Part shown: piece by piece, positions 1 through 11,863 of the stretch | Position numbering within the stretch: the stretch's first letter is position 1 | How the letters are laid out: each line of letters opens with the position of its first letter | Source of the DNA: Dioscorea cayenensis subsp. rotundata | Taxonomy: Eukaryota > Streptophyta > Magnoliopsida > Dioscoreales > Dioscoreaceae | Assembly: GCF_009730915.1 (NCBI RefSeq) | Contig: NC_052481.1 | Coordinates: 19,092,386-19,156,385 of the forward strand | Length of the DNA: 64,000 nucleotides | Reading direction: 5' to 3' | Made by a program: the position numbers and the translations under genes | The notes under the pieces: model-generated | What the model was told of the DNA's origin: nothing | Seen by the model: the letters and a program-made list of their open reading frames with translations, nothing else | The model's database searches: none

Positions 1-61
1 GCAATTGCAAATATGGTTACCTTCTAGAAGAGCAAGTCTTGATTTGTTGTTTTGAGCTCAG

Positions 62-3000
62 GGGGTTATATGCTTGGAAGGACTCTTTCTATCTTATTGA
101 CCCTAACCTTTGGAACATCAATGGCTGCTCAACTTGGGCCATTGGCTATGGCTGCTCATCAAATATGTTTGCAAGTATGGTTAGCTGTATCCCTCCTTTC
201 AGATGCATTGGCTGTTTCTGCTCAGGTATGCTATGTATTGCACTTCTATTCTATGTAAGCTTATATTTGTACACTTGTGTGCATCTTGGAAATAGTATAT
301 ATCTATTTATATTTATGTTGAGAAATCTAGTCTATGCTACCACATTTGGGGTGTTTTTGGATGGAGGAATAAGTGATGTAATAAGAAGCTCCTCAAAACT
401 TTGCGAAGCACCCATCAATACCTTATTCCTCTCTATGAGGAGTAAGGACCTTTTGTCCCAAATCCTGGAATTCACCTTCCCTTAATTTATATTTTTGACA
501 GGGTTGGGTCATCTCTACAATTAGTCAATTACTCGAGAATTATCCCAACAAGTTTTCACACAACCCCACACTTTTACTGTCAACCAATTTCACAAGCGAA
601 TCAAAGCAATCACATACTTTAAAATGTAGTATAAAGCTAAGAAAACTGAATTAATTTCCTAAAGATTCACAATTAATAGATTGGAGATCTTGTCTATGCA
701 AAGTTTGACCTCAAATAAGATAAGAATTACTTAAACTAGAATGTGTATGGGCTTCTAGATTTATCGATAAACTTAACTTATAATTGAATTCAAAATAACA
801 AACCCACCACATCTTTCACATTTCTACACACCAAAAACTGAAATTATTAAGCTACTTCTAAGACCTAAATTCATGAAACAACATGATTCCATGTCAAATA
901 ATAATGCAGGGCTATACTCTGCATTAGCCTTAACTGATAGAACGGCTGAAATTACCACAATGATTGATCTGGCTTCTTGTTTCATTGCAACATAAACACT
1001 ATTTTAGAACTACAGATCCATGTTAGATTGTGCTTCAAGTCAAAGTAAAGAGTTTAATTAGTTGTTTTTTTATCAATATACTAAAATTTTGCAAAGATGA
1101 TACTTTTTAATGAATTAATTGTGTTGTCACTTTTAAGATATGAAAGTAATCATATATTTTCATCCCCTCTTGGTGATTGTGTGATTTCAATGATTTAGTG
1201 CTTTTAATTATATGTTTAGGTGTTGTCTTGTCTTCTCGTGTTCTATGTTGTCCTTCTGACATATCTTAACTTTTATGGTGGGATTTAATTTGTGATTTAC
1301 ATCATATCTGCTCATGATGCTGTGTCCTTTTAGGCACTTATTGCGAGCTCTATTGCAAGATTTGATTACGATAGAGTGAAAGAGATTACATACTATGTCT
1401 TAAAGGTAATAACGATCTATTTTTTTTTCTAAATGCAATTCAGTCTACATTTTTCTTACCATAAATGTCTCTCCAATCAATTTTCCTAATTCATTCTTAC
1501 ATCTATCAATTGTTCATTCTTTCTAATGCAAATGTATTTCCTTTTTCAGTTGGGAGTCTTTGCTGGTATAGCCCTGGCTATAGTCATTAGTGCTTCATAT
1601 AGCAATATTGCGGAGTTATTCACCAAGGATGCAGAAGTGCTTCAGATTGTTAAAAGTGGTGTACTGGTATGCATTTTTATATTTGATTCTAAATCCCATG
1701 GATTGTTTTTCCAAGTTCCCTAATTTATGTTTTAATTTATTACAGTTTGTTTGCATCACTCAACCCATCAATTCTCTTGCCTTTATTTTTGATGGGCTAC
1801 ATTATGGTGTTTCTGATTTTTCTTATGCAGCATATTCTTCTGTAAGTTGCACTTCAGATTTTTTGTTATATCCCTTTTATATTCAATGAAATGAGATTTC
1901 ACTTATCTCCTTTCTTTGGCTTTGGCTATAATGCTTTTTGCTCTATAGATGATGGTCGGAGTAATGTCTTCAATTTGTTTGCTTTATGCTCCTTCTTTCT
2001 TTGGTATTGCGGGAGTTTGGATGGGATTGACCCTTTTAATGGCTTTGCGCATGGTTGCAGGAATTATGAGGTATGCAATTAGCCTTTGACGTTCTAGAAG
2101 ACTTTCTTTAGGTTTTTGCATTTTTAAATTTGTTCATTAATAAATATCAGTATTGCCTGCTTGTCTATCTTTATCTGGATGTATGCTCTAACAGTTGCTC
2201 ATGATCTGGATGTGTATTCTCTAACAGTTGCTCTGGTGATTGTGTATGAATTAATCCTTCTTAGTGTTAAGCACAATAGATATGGTTGGTTCTTCACATG
2301 AGCTAATTGCTAAAATGTAATGCACTCATTCAGACTCCATATTTTAGGTATTCGTCTGGTTTCCTTTGGGACTAGTAGGAATGATGCTCCTTTCTTTCTC
2401 GGCAAGCTTGTAGTATTTAATTTTCATAAGCCTGCTCTGTGATGAAATGAACCACTGGGGCATCAGACATAAAGACATTGATCCCCAGTTCCTAATTGTT
2501 TGTAGGGTTGTATGTGTGAAATTTGAATTCCCTAGAAAGGCTTACTCTGCCCCATAAGTTTTCCCATTTTAGTTGATCTATGCCTAACATCCTGAATGTC
2601 TTTCTCTTATCTGATCACAGTTATAACTGTCACTAATTTATTACTGATTTCCTTAGTAAGCTACTTACAATTGATAGATTGACAATCAATTTTCTGGGGG
2701 ATTCACCAATAATAATTGGTTTGCATTTTTTTTAGTTTAATGCAGAATTCGTCATCATCATCATCTTATGAACTGAGCATTGAATTAAAAATGCAGGCGT
2801 AATCTTATTGGTTTATCCTCAAAGTTCTTCAGGCTGGCAGCATTGCTGATGCGAGAAAGATCTGAAATAAAAATAAATAAATAAATAAAAAGATAAAAAA
2901 ATTTAGAAAAGGAGTCAAGAAACATGGACTAAATAGAGGTTATTTGAATTTTTGCTTCACCTGCCTCAGCCAAACCTTTTGTATTATCTGTAGACAATCC

Positions 3001-3900
3001 AAGTCCCTGTTACTTTCAATCTACCCATCACTCCAAAAATTTTCTACACTAGTGTGCCACCCTCAATGCACTGCTCTGCCAAATGAGCCTCACAATCTTG
3101 GAGTTGCTTTTTTTCAATGCTGTTTAAAAAGATGTTACACGAAATTAATTTCTGTCTTATAATTTTCTATTTTATACTAAATATATACTAAACATAACAT
3201 GTCTGAGCGCTTAGGCTTGTAATGATCTTCTGTTTTGTTCATCCTGCAATAATTCTATTATATTATTTGCCATTAATCTCTTAATTGGCTCCTATAATAG
3301 TCCCATGATAAGCAGAGTAATGTTCCCATTATGCTTCCTTTTATACTTGCTATAGGAATTAGAAACTACTGGAAAGTTTCTGTGGCCTCCCCTTTCTGTC
3401 ACTAGTTCATGTTCATATTTTTTCTAGATTGGGTTAACTTGTTACATGTAACATGTGCCCTGATCGGCATTTTCCTTTTTATCTAAGTTAGTTATATAAC
3501 ATTTGTTTTATTAATGGTAATAAAATCATTTCCACTTAATCACATTCTTATGCATTGTTACCACCTGGAACCAGAGATGCAATTATTCTTTTATCCCGAG
3601 CATATACTAAGTTTGGCGTGTTGCTTGTATATGCAATTTAGTGGTATATGCAAATGAACAAAAATGTATTCTTGCAGATTATGCTGGAAAGGAGGCCCGT
3701 GGTGGTTTCTGCAGTCGGCCACTGAGGTCTCCAAGGTTGGTAAAAATTTTATTGATAATTACTTCTTGTTTACCTATTTTCTCTGATTTCTAGATATAGA
3801 TGGCCTTGCTATTCATATTCATATTTGCATGCAGATAGTCCTTGTGAATTTTGTCGTTTTTACTGCTGTAACATACTCTTCGTTCCAGGTTACCAGTTGA
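62..3900 (+). CDS. MATE-family efflux transporter, plastid DTX45-like (3' part)
   Basis: This is the C-terminal part of a MATE (multidrug and toxic compound extrusion) carrier, a cation-coupled membrane exporter. The 5' exons lie before the window. Exons read by frame and GT-AG signals: 62-225, 1334-1405, 1550-1666, 1746-1841, 1949-2070, 3678-3735 and 3889-3900. The stop is the TGA ending at 3900. The first exon holds the family motif MAAHQICLQVWLAVSLL. Later exons encode LAFIFDGLHYGVSDF and a final GPWWFLQS segment, which I recall from the plastid-targeted plant subgroup (DTX44/45, EDS5-like). All phases join without a break. The assignment to the DTX45 side rests on recalled similarity; the substrate cannot be read from the sequence. 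The 3' UTR probably continues past 4000 and may contain a further spliced exon near 4285-4355. The next gene is convergent. Confidence 0.9.
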
Positions 3901-5994
3901 AACAGATTAATTGGACAAGTACAAGTACATATCACTTGGACTAAGACGTCTCATATGGGTATGGAAACTATTATTGCAAACTATCAGTTCATTGTTAAAA
4001 TTAGCTAATTCAAAATTCTATATGTGGTTCTGATGTTGTTATAAATATATGTTAGGAATGTTATGCAAGCATATTAAGTTCTGTTAGGAAGTGACATGCT
4101 CCATGTTATCTTTTATTTGGGAAAGTCATAAAAAAACATCATATACAACCAATTTATTCTATCCCCAACATAATAATTGCACAACAATAATTCTCTGGTG
4201 AAAATGAATATGTTGTGTGATTCTAGTTAGTTATCTTCTGTGTAGAAATGCAACTACTAATCTACCGCGTTACTGTTAATATCAGATGTGCCTGAGACGG
4301 AAACATCCCGGAGAACTTCTTCGGCTTCTCAGATCTCCTGGCGAGCTTTTGTAATGTGAGTCATTTGATTTGCATGATTGCTAAATTATCCGATATTTAA
4401 CCAGTAGTTCTGAAGTCCTGGGCCATTTCAGTTCACTTTTGTAGCTGTGTTATTTAAGAAGTTGATGTACAAACTTTAGAGTAGCTTAATGATTAAATGA
4501 CGCCATTTTGATTAGATAACTAATGTTGTGTTAATTATATATATATATATATATATTTTGGGAGAAAACAAATGACAGGATTAAAGAAATGTGATGGTAT
4601 AAATAAATGCTGGTCGGACAATTTTCAGAGATTTTGAAAGCCAATGGTTCTAAAAAGTTTAGCTAAATTGGATACTGAGGTTGGGGATTGGTTTTGATTT
4701 CTCGAAGTGTGAAAATTATTTATAATTGATCTGGCTTTAATTTAATAAAAACTAAAGGAATTATTAATGTAGTATTGACAAATGGATACTGGTATTTATT
4801 TATTTGTTATGATCAGCTTTTTTTTTTGGAGGGTTTTGGCTTTTAAAATTTGTTTTGGGAAAAATTTTATGTCAAGCCAATTGGATCTTGTTTTAATTAA
4901 TATTAATCATAAAAGTATGTTAAAATTAAATTATTGTTTGGTAATATATTGTATCGATAATTGTATGTATTCATTAACTTATTTTTAAAAAAATCTGGTT
5001 AGAAAAAGCTTTATGAAATAGCTTAGTTATTATTTTTAAAAAAATATTTATTTCAGTTGCTTTTTGGGTGCTGTGACAAATTTAAGGTTATTATTTTATA
5101 AGATGAACATTTTTGAAAATAATTCCCTCAGTCATTTTTTACTTATCCATTTTAATTTATTTATATCAATTAATTGGTAATCTAAAATTTATAAAATGTA
5201 CAATTGATATGATTTATTGAAATTTATTGAAAAACGTATAGTACATTAAATATAAAAAGATAAATTTAAATAATTAATATTTTAATGCTTTATAAATTTA
5301 TTAATGGATAAATAAAAAAGACTAGAAAAAAGTTCTCAAATTGAAACAAATAAAAAAAACATGGATTAAAAAAATGATTGAAGTTAATTATCAATTTAAA
5401 TTATATAAAATCTAAATTTACCCTTATTTAATATATACTTTAAAATATGTATAATTAAATATAATTTATTAAAAATTATAAAAATATATTAAATATAAAA
5501 AACAAGTTTAAAAAATAATATTTAATACTTCACAATTTTTTTAAATAAATAATGAAAAAATAAAAAAAAGTTTCAAATAAAATAAATAAAAAGGATTGGA
5601 AGGAATATTTGTATAGATGCTTTTTTTTCATAAATGCTTATTGCATGAGTTAAAACATTTAAAAATAAAAATAAAAACCAATCCAATCCGGTCCTAAACC
5701 CAAATAAAACAGTTAATGCTGCAGAACTTGATTGCAGTTAAACAGAAAAATAAATATATCAGATCAGTTATCACCAGTGCAATTAAACAAAAAATAGTTC
5801 GCAGGGCGTGACCAATCACAAAACCCACATGACAAAAATCAGACCTATGTACCATTTCCAACAAGAACAAATGGAGTGTCTAACAAAGTGCCTATACACC
5901 TCTTCCTAATTTTCAATCAACTAACATCAATAAATAATAATGATATCTAAATTATATTTAAAAAAAAATAAATAAGAAATAAGAAATAAGTAAC
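3901..5994. other. Intergenic, 3' UTR of the MATE gene then AT-rich DNA
   Basis: This is the convergent gap between the MATE stop and the carboxypeptidase stop. About 4285-4355 is less AT-rich and could be a 3' UTR exon of the MATE gene. From 4500 on it is A/T-rich with a TA run near 4538-4556. No coding sequence or recognisable repeat was seen. Confidence 0.5.
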
Positions 5995-8900
5995 TTAGAT
6001 GGGGATGCTTGACATTGATGGCCTGCATTTGCTCTTTGATATCCTGGAACAGAACATGAACATTATCAAAACAGATGATAACATAAAAAGCCGGAAATAA
6101 GTCCTCAGCTCTTGCATTCCCAGGTCTAGTCCCTCAAGCTTCCCTCCTTTACTACTACCTTCTGTTCTATCCACTGCATTAGCATCTATGGACACCCACT
6201 TGCTTAGATCATTAAAGGTGGCCTGACGGGCTAGATCCAGCCAGCCCGGGCCGGTTTGGAAAAGCATTAGGAATGCCGCACACCAGTTTTCAATTACTCT
6301 CTGAATGACAGCAAGAAAATGCAGATTAGCTAGCTAGTCGTAATGAAATTCTAGTAAATGCAACCTTTGTGACTTTGTTTTCTAAGACTACGTACATTGA
6401 AGGTGGCTTCATCAACTGGGTTGAACATTTTGAAGCAGTCTTTGGAAGACGCGGAGGAATCTCCATAAATCTGCTTGACAAACAAGGAGGAACTTTATTT
6501 TTTGGATGATTGGAACATCATCAATAGCAATTGCAGTTTAGTTGTTGAACTTACCTCGAAAGTAAATGCCATTGGTACTTTTACAATGTCATGCATGTAA
6601 TCTGTGGAAGTCCCATGTGCAAGATAGCTGAAATTAAACATTTGTGACTCTGGTTATTCTTTTAGAAACAATTAGTCTTGCATAGGTGACATCAGTTTTA
6701 ACGGTACAAACCCAACTAAACCTCCGCCAGACCCAACTAAGCACCTATTTTGACAGTGATGATAGTTCAGGTCGTCCAACAATGATCTCATTAAACGTGA
6801 TATAAGTCCATCAGGTGTTACATTCTTGTGATCATATGGCATGAAGAGAGCCTGGAACACCACCGATTTAAGATTCTCAGTAGAAGTAACAAATAAAATA
6901 AACATGACATCAGATTGCCCTTTTATTGCATATAGGTTGATGTTCAGGCAACTAATCAAAATAGGCAACAATAGACTTGTATAACAATGTCTTAGCTTCT
7001 TGTATATGTCATTAACATAAAAAATAAAAAGTTCACAGACTTTGAATAAATATACTGATTTAGTTCAATGAATGTAAGTAACACCTGTTTACGATGACAG
7101 GACAGCAATGAAATGGAATCGTTCGTAATGTAGAATAAGCAAATAAAGATACATCAATGTATACTAAATAACATATGCTTTCCAAACTCACCAAACCTAT
7201 CAATGAGATCCAGGTGAGTAGGCCAATATTACCAACTATGAAACTTTACATGTAACTGCTATACAGAACCACATGCATAAGGCATAAGATGATAGCCATG
7301 GCTTCAAGTTCAGTTGTCAATACGCTACAATTTAGTGGATGCCAAGGGAGACAGAGTGACGGTAGATCAAAAGCATTATACTATACTGATGAAAAAAAAG
7401 GTAATTAATTGTGTAATGTAGAATACCAAATTAGAGAAGCACCAAGAAGAAAATGGCCTACCTCCATCCCTGAGTGAACATTCACCCATACATGTGGATC
7501 AAATGATTGGGAGAGCTTCCGCATTATTTGTGTCTCTGGCTCACTGAAAGGACCAGTCCCAGGATTTTCCTCATAAGGATCATAATCCTTAAGAAAAAAA
7601 AAATTATAGTTCATTGCCTGTTAATAATTACATCCCAAATTCATCCTCTGCCATTCAGTAGACTATAACCTCTTGCATAAATTTGATAAATATATTCTGA
7701 ATCACAACTTGATTCAAAGAAATATTGAAAAAGAAAAACCTCAGAATTATATGCATATGTCATGCTTGATGCATGCACATGGTCAATGATGTCCAAATGT
7801 TATATACAAAAATAAAGCCCTTGGTCACATGTTGCACAGAAATCTATCAATATAAAACAAATTCTTAAAGAATATATAGAAAACTGACCTTTTCTTTCTT
7901 TCCCCAGTCTACACTCCAATTTCTATTCAGATCAACTCCCCTACCTGCTGACATATCAAACTGATAAGTTCACATCATAGGTTATAATGTTAGAGAACCT
8001 TAAAAAGTCAAAATGTATCATACTGACCATTTCTTCTTTCACAGTATTCTCCTGCTTCCACAAGTTTGCAGCCATTCAGATTTTCCATTGGCACCACCTA
8101 GAAAGTGAAAACTATATCATTCCCAGTATATTGCTTTCTTTCTGATACGTTACTCCAAAATCAAGCGGTGCATGGCATAAATGAAAATGTGTAAAAATAG
8201 CCCAATAGAAGGCATGAATATTTAGTAAGGAAATATGTACTTGTTAATGACTACTGAGATGAGAAAATACAATTTGAAAGACATGCAAAAACCTAGATAT
8301 ATGGATAAGTAGAAAATAAGGGAAGAGTGATCAAAAAGAGGAAACAGGGACGCCAATCAGGTTTTGTCTTGGCCATGTTGACTGGCAGCAGGTCAGCAAT
8401 CATAATCCTTTAATTAAACCTGGAAAAAGTATGGGATCACAAGAAGATACTATGGGAAGGCACATCTGGAAGATCTATTGTGTTAACTAGGTGGTTAGAT
8501 GGCTGGTCATCAGCAGATAATAAGCAAACTATAACCTCAAACAAACCCTAACTTAAGACTTCAAAATCCTTACCATTGACTTCTAGTAGGAGAACAAAAC
8601 TGCAACAGAAATAACCATGAACATTGCAAAGAAAAATGCATGCTAATAAGTAATAAATTACATGTTAAATAGCACACCAAAAACCCCTTGGTATCCTGTT
8701 TACCTTTATTACAAGATTATCAAGGAAACTGTTTAACAAGTTTAGGTCTGAGCCTGGCATTGTACGTTCCCCAGTTAATATAGAAATCAGGCGAAGAGCA
8801 ACTTCAGATGTAATAAGCTCTCTGCCATGCTGCCCAAAGGTCTGGAATACAAGTAATGTTTCTGTCAAAAATATGAGCCATCAAAATGTGAACCAATCCA

Positions 8901-9783
8901 CATTGAAATAACATAAATGTGTCACGCATACATTGAACAAACAAAGAACTAAAGGAAGAAAAGCTGTTTCAACCCTTGAACATAATATGCTTCTTTAACT
9001 AAAAAAGGAGAAATTTAAAGAAAATATTTTTTTCAATGAGAATTAATCTATCCAGATCAAACCAAATTAGTAATGAATTAGTAATTACACACTCACAAGA
9101 AGGATCCGAAACTTAAAGTTGCCATTTTTCGGTATCTTGCCACTATTGTATGTCACTACTACTATATCAGCAGCATAGCCCTTATCTTCTGCCCTTATCC
9201 GATCTACCTGTTCAATGTCACACCAATTCCAAACAGTATGATCAACCAACAACAAGGAAAAAGATAAGCACAAGTAAGAGATTGAGCTGAGCCACATTAC
9301 TCACAGTTAATTTTTCTGGATGACGACTAACCAAGGCTTTGACATCTTTCAGCAAAGAATCACTACAACATTTGGAAATCATAACAAAGGATCAACTCAT
9401 CAAGCTTTACAGCCAATTAAATCCATTTCCTTCAATATGGTTGTCACACATTCCAAATTTAAGGAAAAAAAAATTGCTAATTTTTGGCTGATTTATCATT
9501 TATGAAATTCCATGGTTGAATTATTAGGACAAAAAAATAAAAATAAATAAAAAAACTAGCCTGAAAAACTCAAATTCAAAGGCGGAATGAACAATAACAC
9601 CAAAGAAATCCAAAGTTCCTCCAAATTACACAGATGGATCTAGAACGAGATATACCAGGAATGGTAGAGATGGCGCGGGATCGGGGTGAGAGAAAGGTCG
9701 GAAGTGTTGACGCCATTGACGAAGCACAGGAGGCGCAGGAGGCCAAGCAGATACAAGATTGGCGAGAGAGGAATGGATCCCAT
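5995..9783 (-). CDS. Secreted zinc carboxypeptidase, peptidase family M14
   Basis: This metallocarboxypeptidase removes C-terminal residues from peptides. It resembles the single plant M14 protein typified by Arabidopsis At5g42320. Eleven exons join in phase to a product of about 426 aa: 9783-9656, 9362-9305, 9207-9097, 8841-8704, 8097-8028, 7944-7889, 7587-7462, 6851-6712, 6627-6555, 6470-6396 and 6300-5995. The N-terminus (MGSIPLSPILYLLGLLRLL) is a hydrophobic signal peptide. Zinc ligands are His104 and Glu107 in QHGRE and His225 in NVHSGME. Substrate-site NRNW is at 175-178, and the catalytic Glu is Glu300 in MAFTFE, so the enzyme looks active. A hydrophobic stretch (LFMLSSVLIMFMF) near the C-terminus may anchor it in a membrane. 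The first intron begins 9655 and the first exon is GC-rich, as is usual for a signal-peptide exon. Substrate and physiological role are unknown. Confidence 0.93.
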
Positions 9784-11311
9784 CTGTCACCTCCGCTCAA
9801 TCAATCACCAAACACCATCTCTATCGTAGTGAAGAGAAGAAGAGCAGCAAATTGGGAATTGGGAATTGGGAATTGAATGGAAATTAGGGCAAATTGATGA
9901 AGGTGGATCAGTGCCGCCTAAAACCGTTGAGATCCATCCAGCGGTGAAATTTGGAAGTCTTTGGGTTTTTTTCCTGGCTGGCATCAGCAGCTATGCAGCC
10001 CTATCCCACCGTCTATTCAATCCTATTCTATTCTATTCTATTCTATTGTATGATAATTATCACAACACTATTCTTATTTTTGGGCATCCAATCATACCTG
10101 ATATCTCTATTGAATGTATTATTTTATTTGATTTTTTTTTTTTCTTGGATCCTCGGAATATATATATATATATATATTGATTACAATAATAATTAAGTAG
10201 CTACTGTGCTAATTAAGATTTAATATAGTTCATTAATTTTAATTTTGCATAATGTCTTAGTTTTGTAAATTATCTCAATAAATCTTAGTCGTTTAACCCT
10301 ATTTCTACCGGACTTATAACACTATAAAAAAAAAATCAAAATCTAAAATTAATAATGAACCCTATTAAATTCTAATTAACAATTACTGTAGCTACCTAAT
10401 ATGTATTGTGCTCAATTGCAGGCATTTTACAAATGTCCGCAATTGACATATATATATATATATATATTTTTAATAAGCGCAACAAACACGATTTTATAAA
10501 AAATTATAAAAAAAATAAGTATAATATTGTACTAATTATAATAGTTTAATGATTTCTAAAAATTTACTATTTTGAATGAGCTAATACAAAAGAGGAATAG
10601 AGGATCCGTGAAAAATGGATGAATACTATAACACAGTAATAAATATTATTTTACAAAATAATGCGGAGTTTAAAGTTTTTTAAAAGTTGATGAACACTAT
10701 AACACAGTAATTTATAATATTTTACGAAATACATGTTTCGGATGAACTTTCACTAGACTATCCACTGGGTTTATATATGCTATTGTGATAATTTTTTTTT
10801 TTTAATGATAGATAAAGATTTGAACTTTGGTGATTGTATGGGTTAATTTCAATTTACATAATTATTAAAGATTTTTAAAATAAATTAAAATTAAAAAAAT
10901 AATAATTTAGAATGAAATGGGAAATTTATGTTATTCCTTGCTTTGACAAGAAGACCGGGTAGGAATACCGAATATCTTCTTTAAAAAATAAAAAAATAAC
11001 GAAAATTCAATAATAAAAAAAAACAATCGACAGGCACTAAATAATAAATTAATTAGAAAACCTATTTAATAATTAAAAATATATAGAACAAAATTAAATT
11101 AATCTGAATGAGAATATACAATTAATAATAAATAATTTACTTTATAATTATTTACAAATTCCATCAAGAGTAGGCATGTTTGTATACCAAATTTGTGTAC
11201 GTACACACATCATCACAAATACGTAGACTACATAAAAATACATGCAAAAATCACCTACATGAAAATACATGATCAAAGAAAACCAATACCCATTTTTGGA
11301 TTGCTATAGAT
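9784..11311. other. Intergenic, carboxypeptidase promoter side then AT-rich DNA
   Basis: About 9784-10030 is the upstream region of the minus-strand carboxypeptidase, with a TTCTA microsatellite near 10027-10048 and a TA run near 10158-10178. The rest is AT-rich, with a TA run near 10449-10467 and one two-copy direct repeat (listed separately). The open frames at 9634-10196 on the plus strand are antisense or low complexity. No gene is visible. Confidence 0.5.
10618..10730. repeat. Two-copy direct repeat, period 71 bp
   Basis: Positions 10618-10659 and 10689-10730 share about 42 bp with few differences; the core is ACTATAACACAGTAAT. The repeat is non-coding and its origin is unknown. Confidence 0.7.
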
Positions 11312-11597
11312 AACAAGGACTAGAATCGCCAACGACCAAATCGTCTATTGATATATGGGTCAAAGATAGACCTCTTCACCGAATGGTGAGAGTTCGATTC
11401 TCGGCTGAAGACATATTTCTGAGAGATGTGAGCGGTGGTTGTGTGCAGGTTGTCCAAGCGGCCATATGTGTGCGAGCCCCGCTTTCACTTGCTCCACCGA
11501 GGCTTATACACACCCCTGATGGTTTAGCAAGGCCTTCAGGCTGTCTGTTCCTCTTGTCAAAAAAAAAAAAACAAAACAAAAAACAAGGACTGGAATC
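11312..11597 (+). mobile_element. tRNA-derived SINE with target-site duplication
   Basis: The flanks 11312-11327 (AACAAGGACTAGAATC) and 11582-11597 (AACAAGGACTGGAATC) match over 16 bp with one mismatch, the signature of a non-LTR insertion. The body (11328-11581) contains a perfect RNA polymerase III B box, GTTCGATTC, at 11392-11400. A weak A-box candidate lies about 50 bp upstream, around GTCTATTG at 11343-11350. The body ends in an A-rich tail from about 11559. Orientation is plus. The element lies between the carboxypeptidase and TFB2. The open frames over this stretch on both strands are fortuitous. Confidence 0.85.
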
Positions 11598-11863
11598 AAG
11601 CCCTGCATTGAAAATTATATGTACATACGCTCTCAAATTAATAGTGTTCTTGTCAACCCTGACAGAGCTATTAGAACACATATTTGAACAACAGAATGTC
11701 AAAGGATTGCAGAAATACACAAAATTGTTTGAATTGCTGCAGATAAATTCCACCAATTTGTCTGCAAAAATTCTGGAGAAACCTGTTGCACAAACCAGAG
11801 TATAGGCAAGTGGGCAATTGAATATTCTAATAAATTACTGGGAAAAAAATGTATTATTTTTGT

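Noticed and set aside
350..485. MITE-like GGGGTGTTTTTGGATGGAGGAATAAG word in the first MATE intron
   Set aside because: No inverted partner or target duplication was found.
9634..10196. Plus-strand frames over the carboxypeptidase first exon and its upstream region
   Set aside because: Antisense to the signal-peptide exon and running into simple repeats (TTCTA, TA).
11376..11805. Overlapping open frames of 126 and 140 codons on both strands, and a possible tRNA gene at the B box
   Set aside because: The stretch is a SINE: it has a 16-bp target duplication and an A-rich tail, and no complete tRNA cloverleaf was seen.
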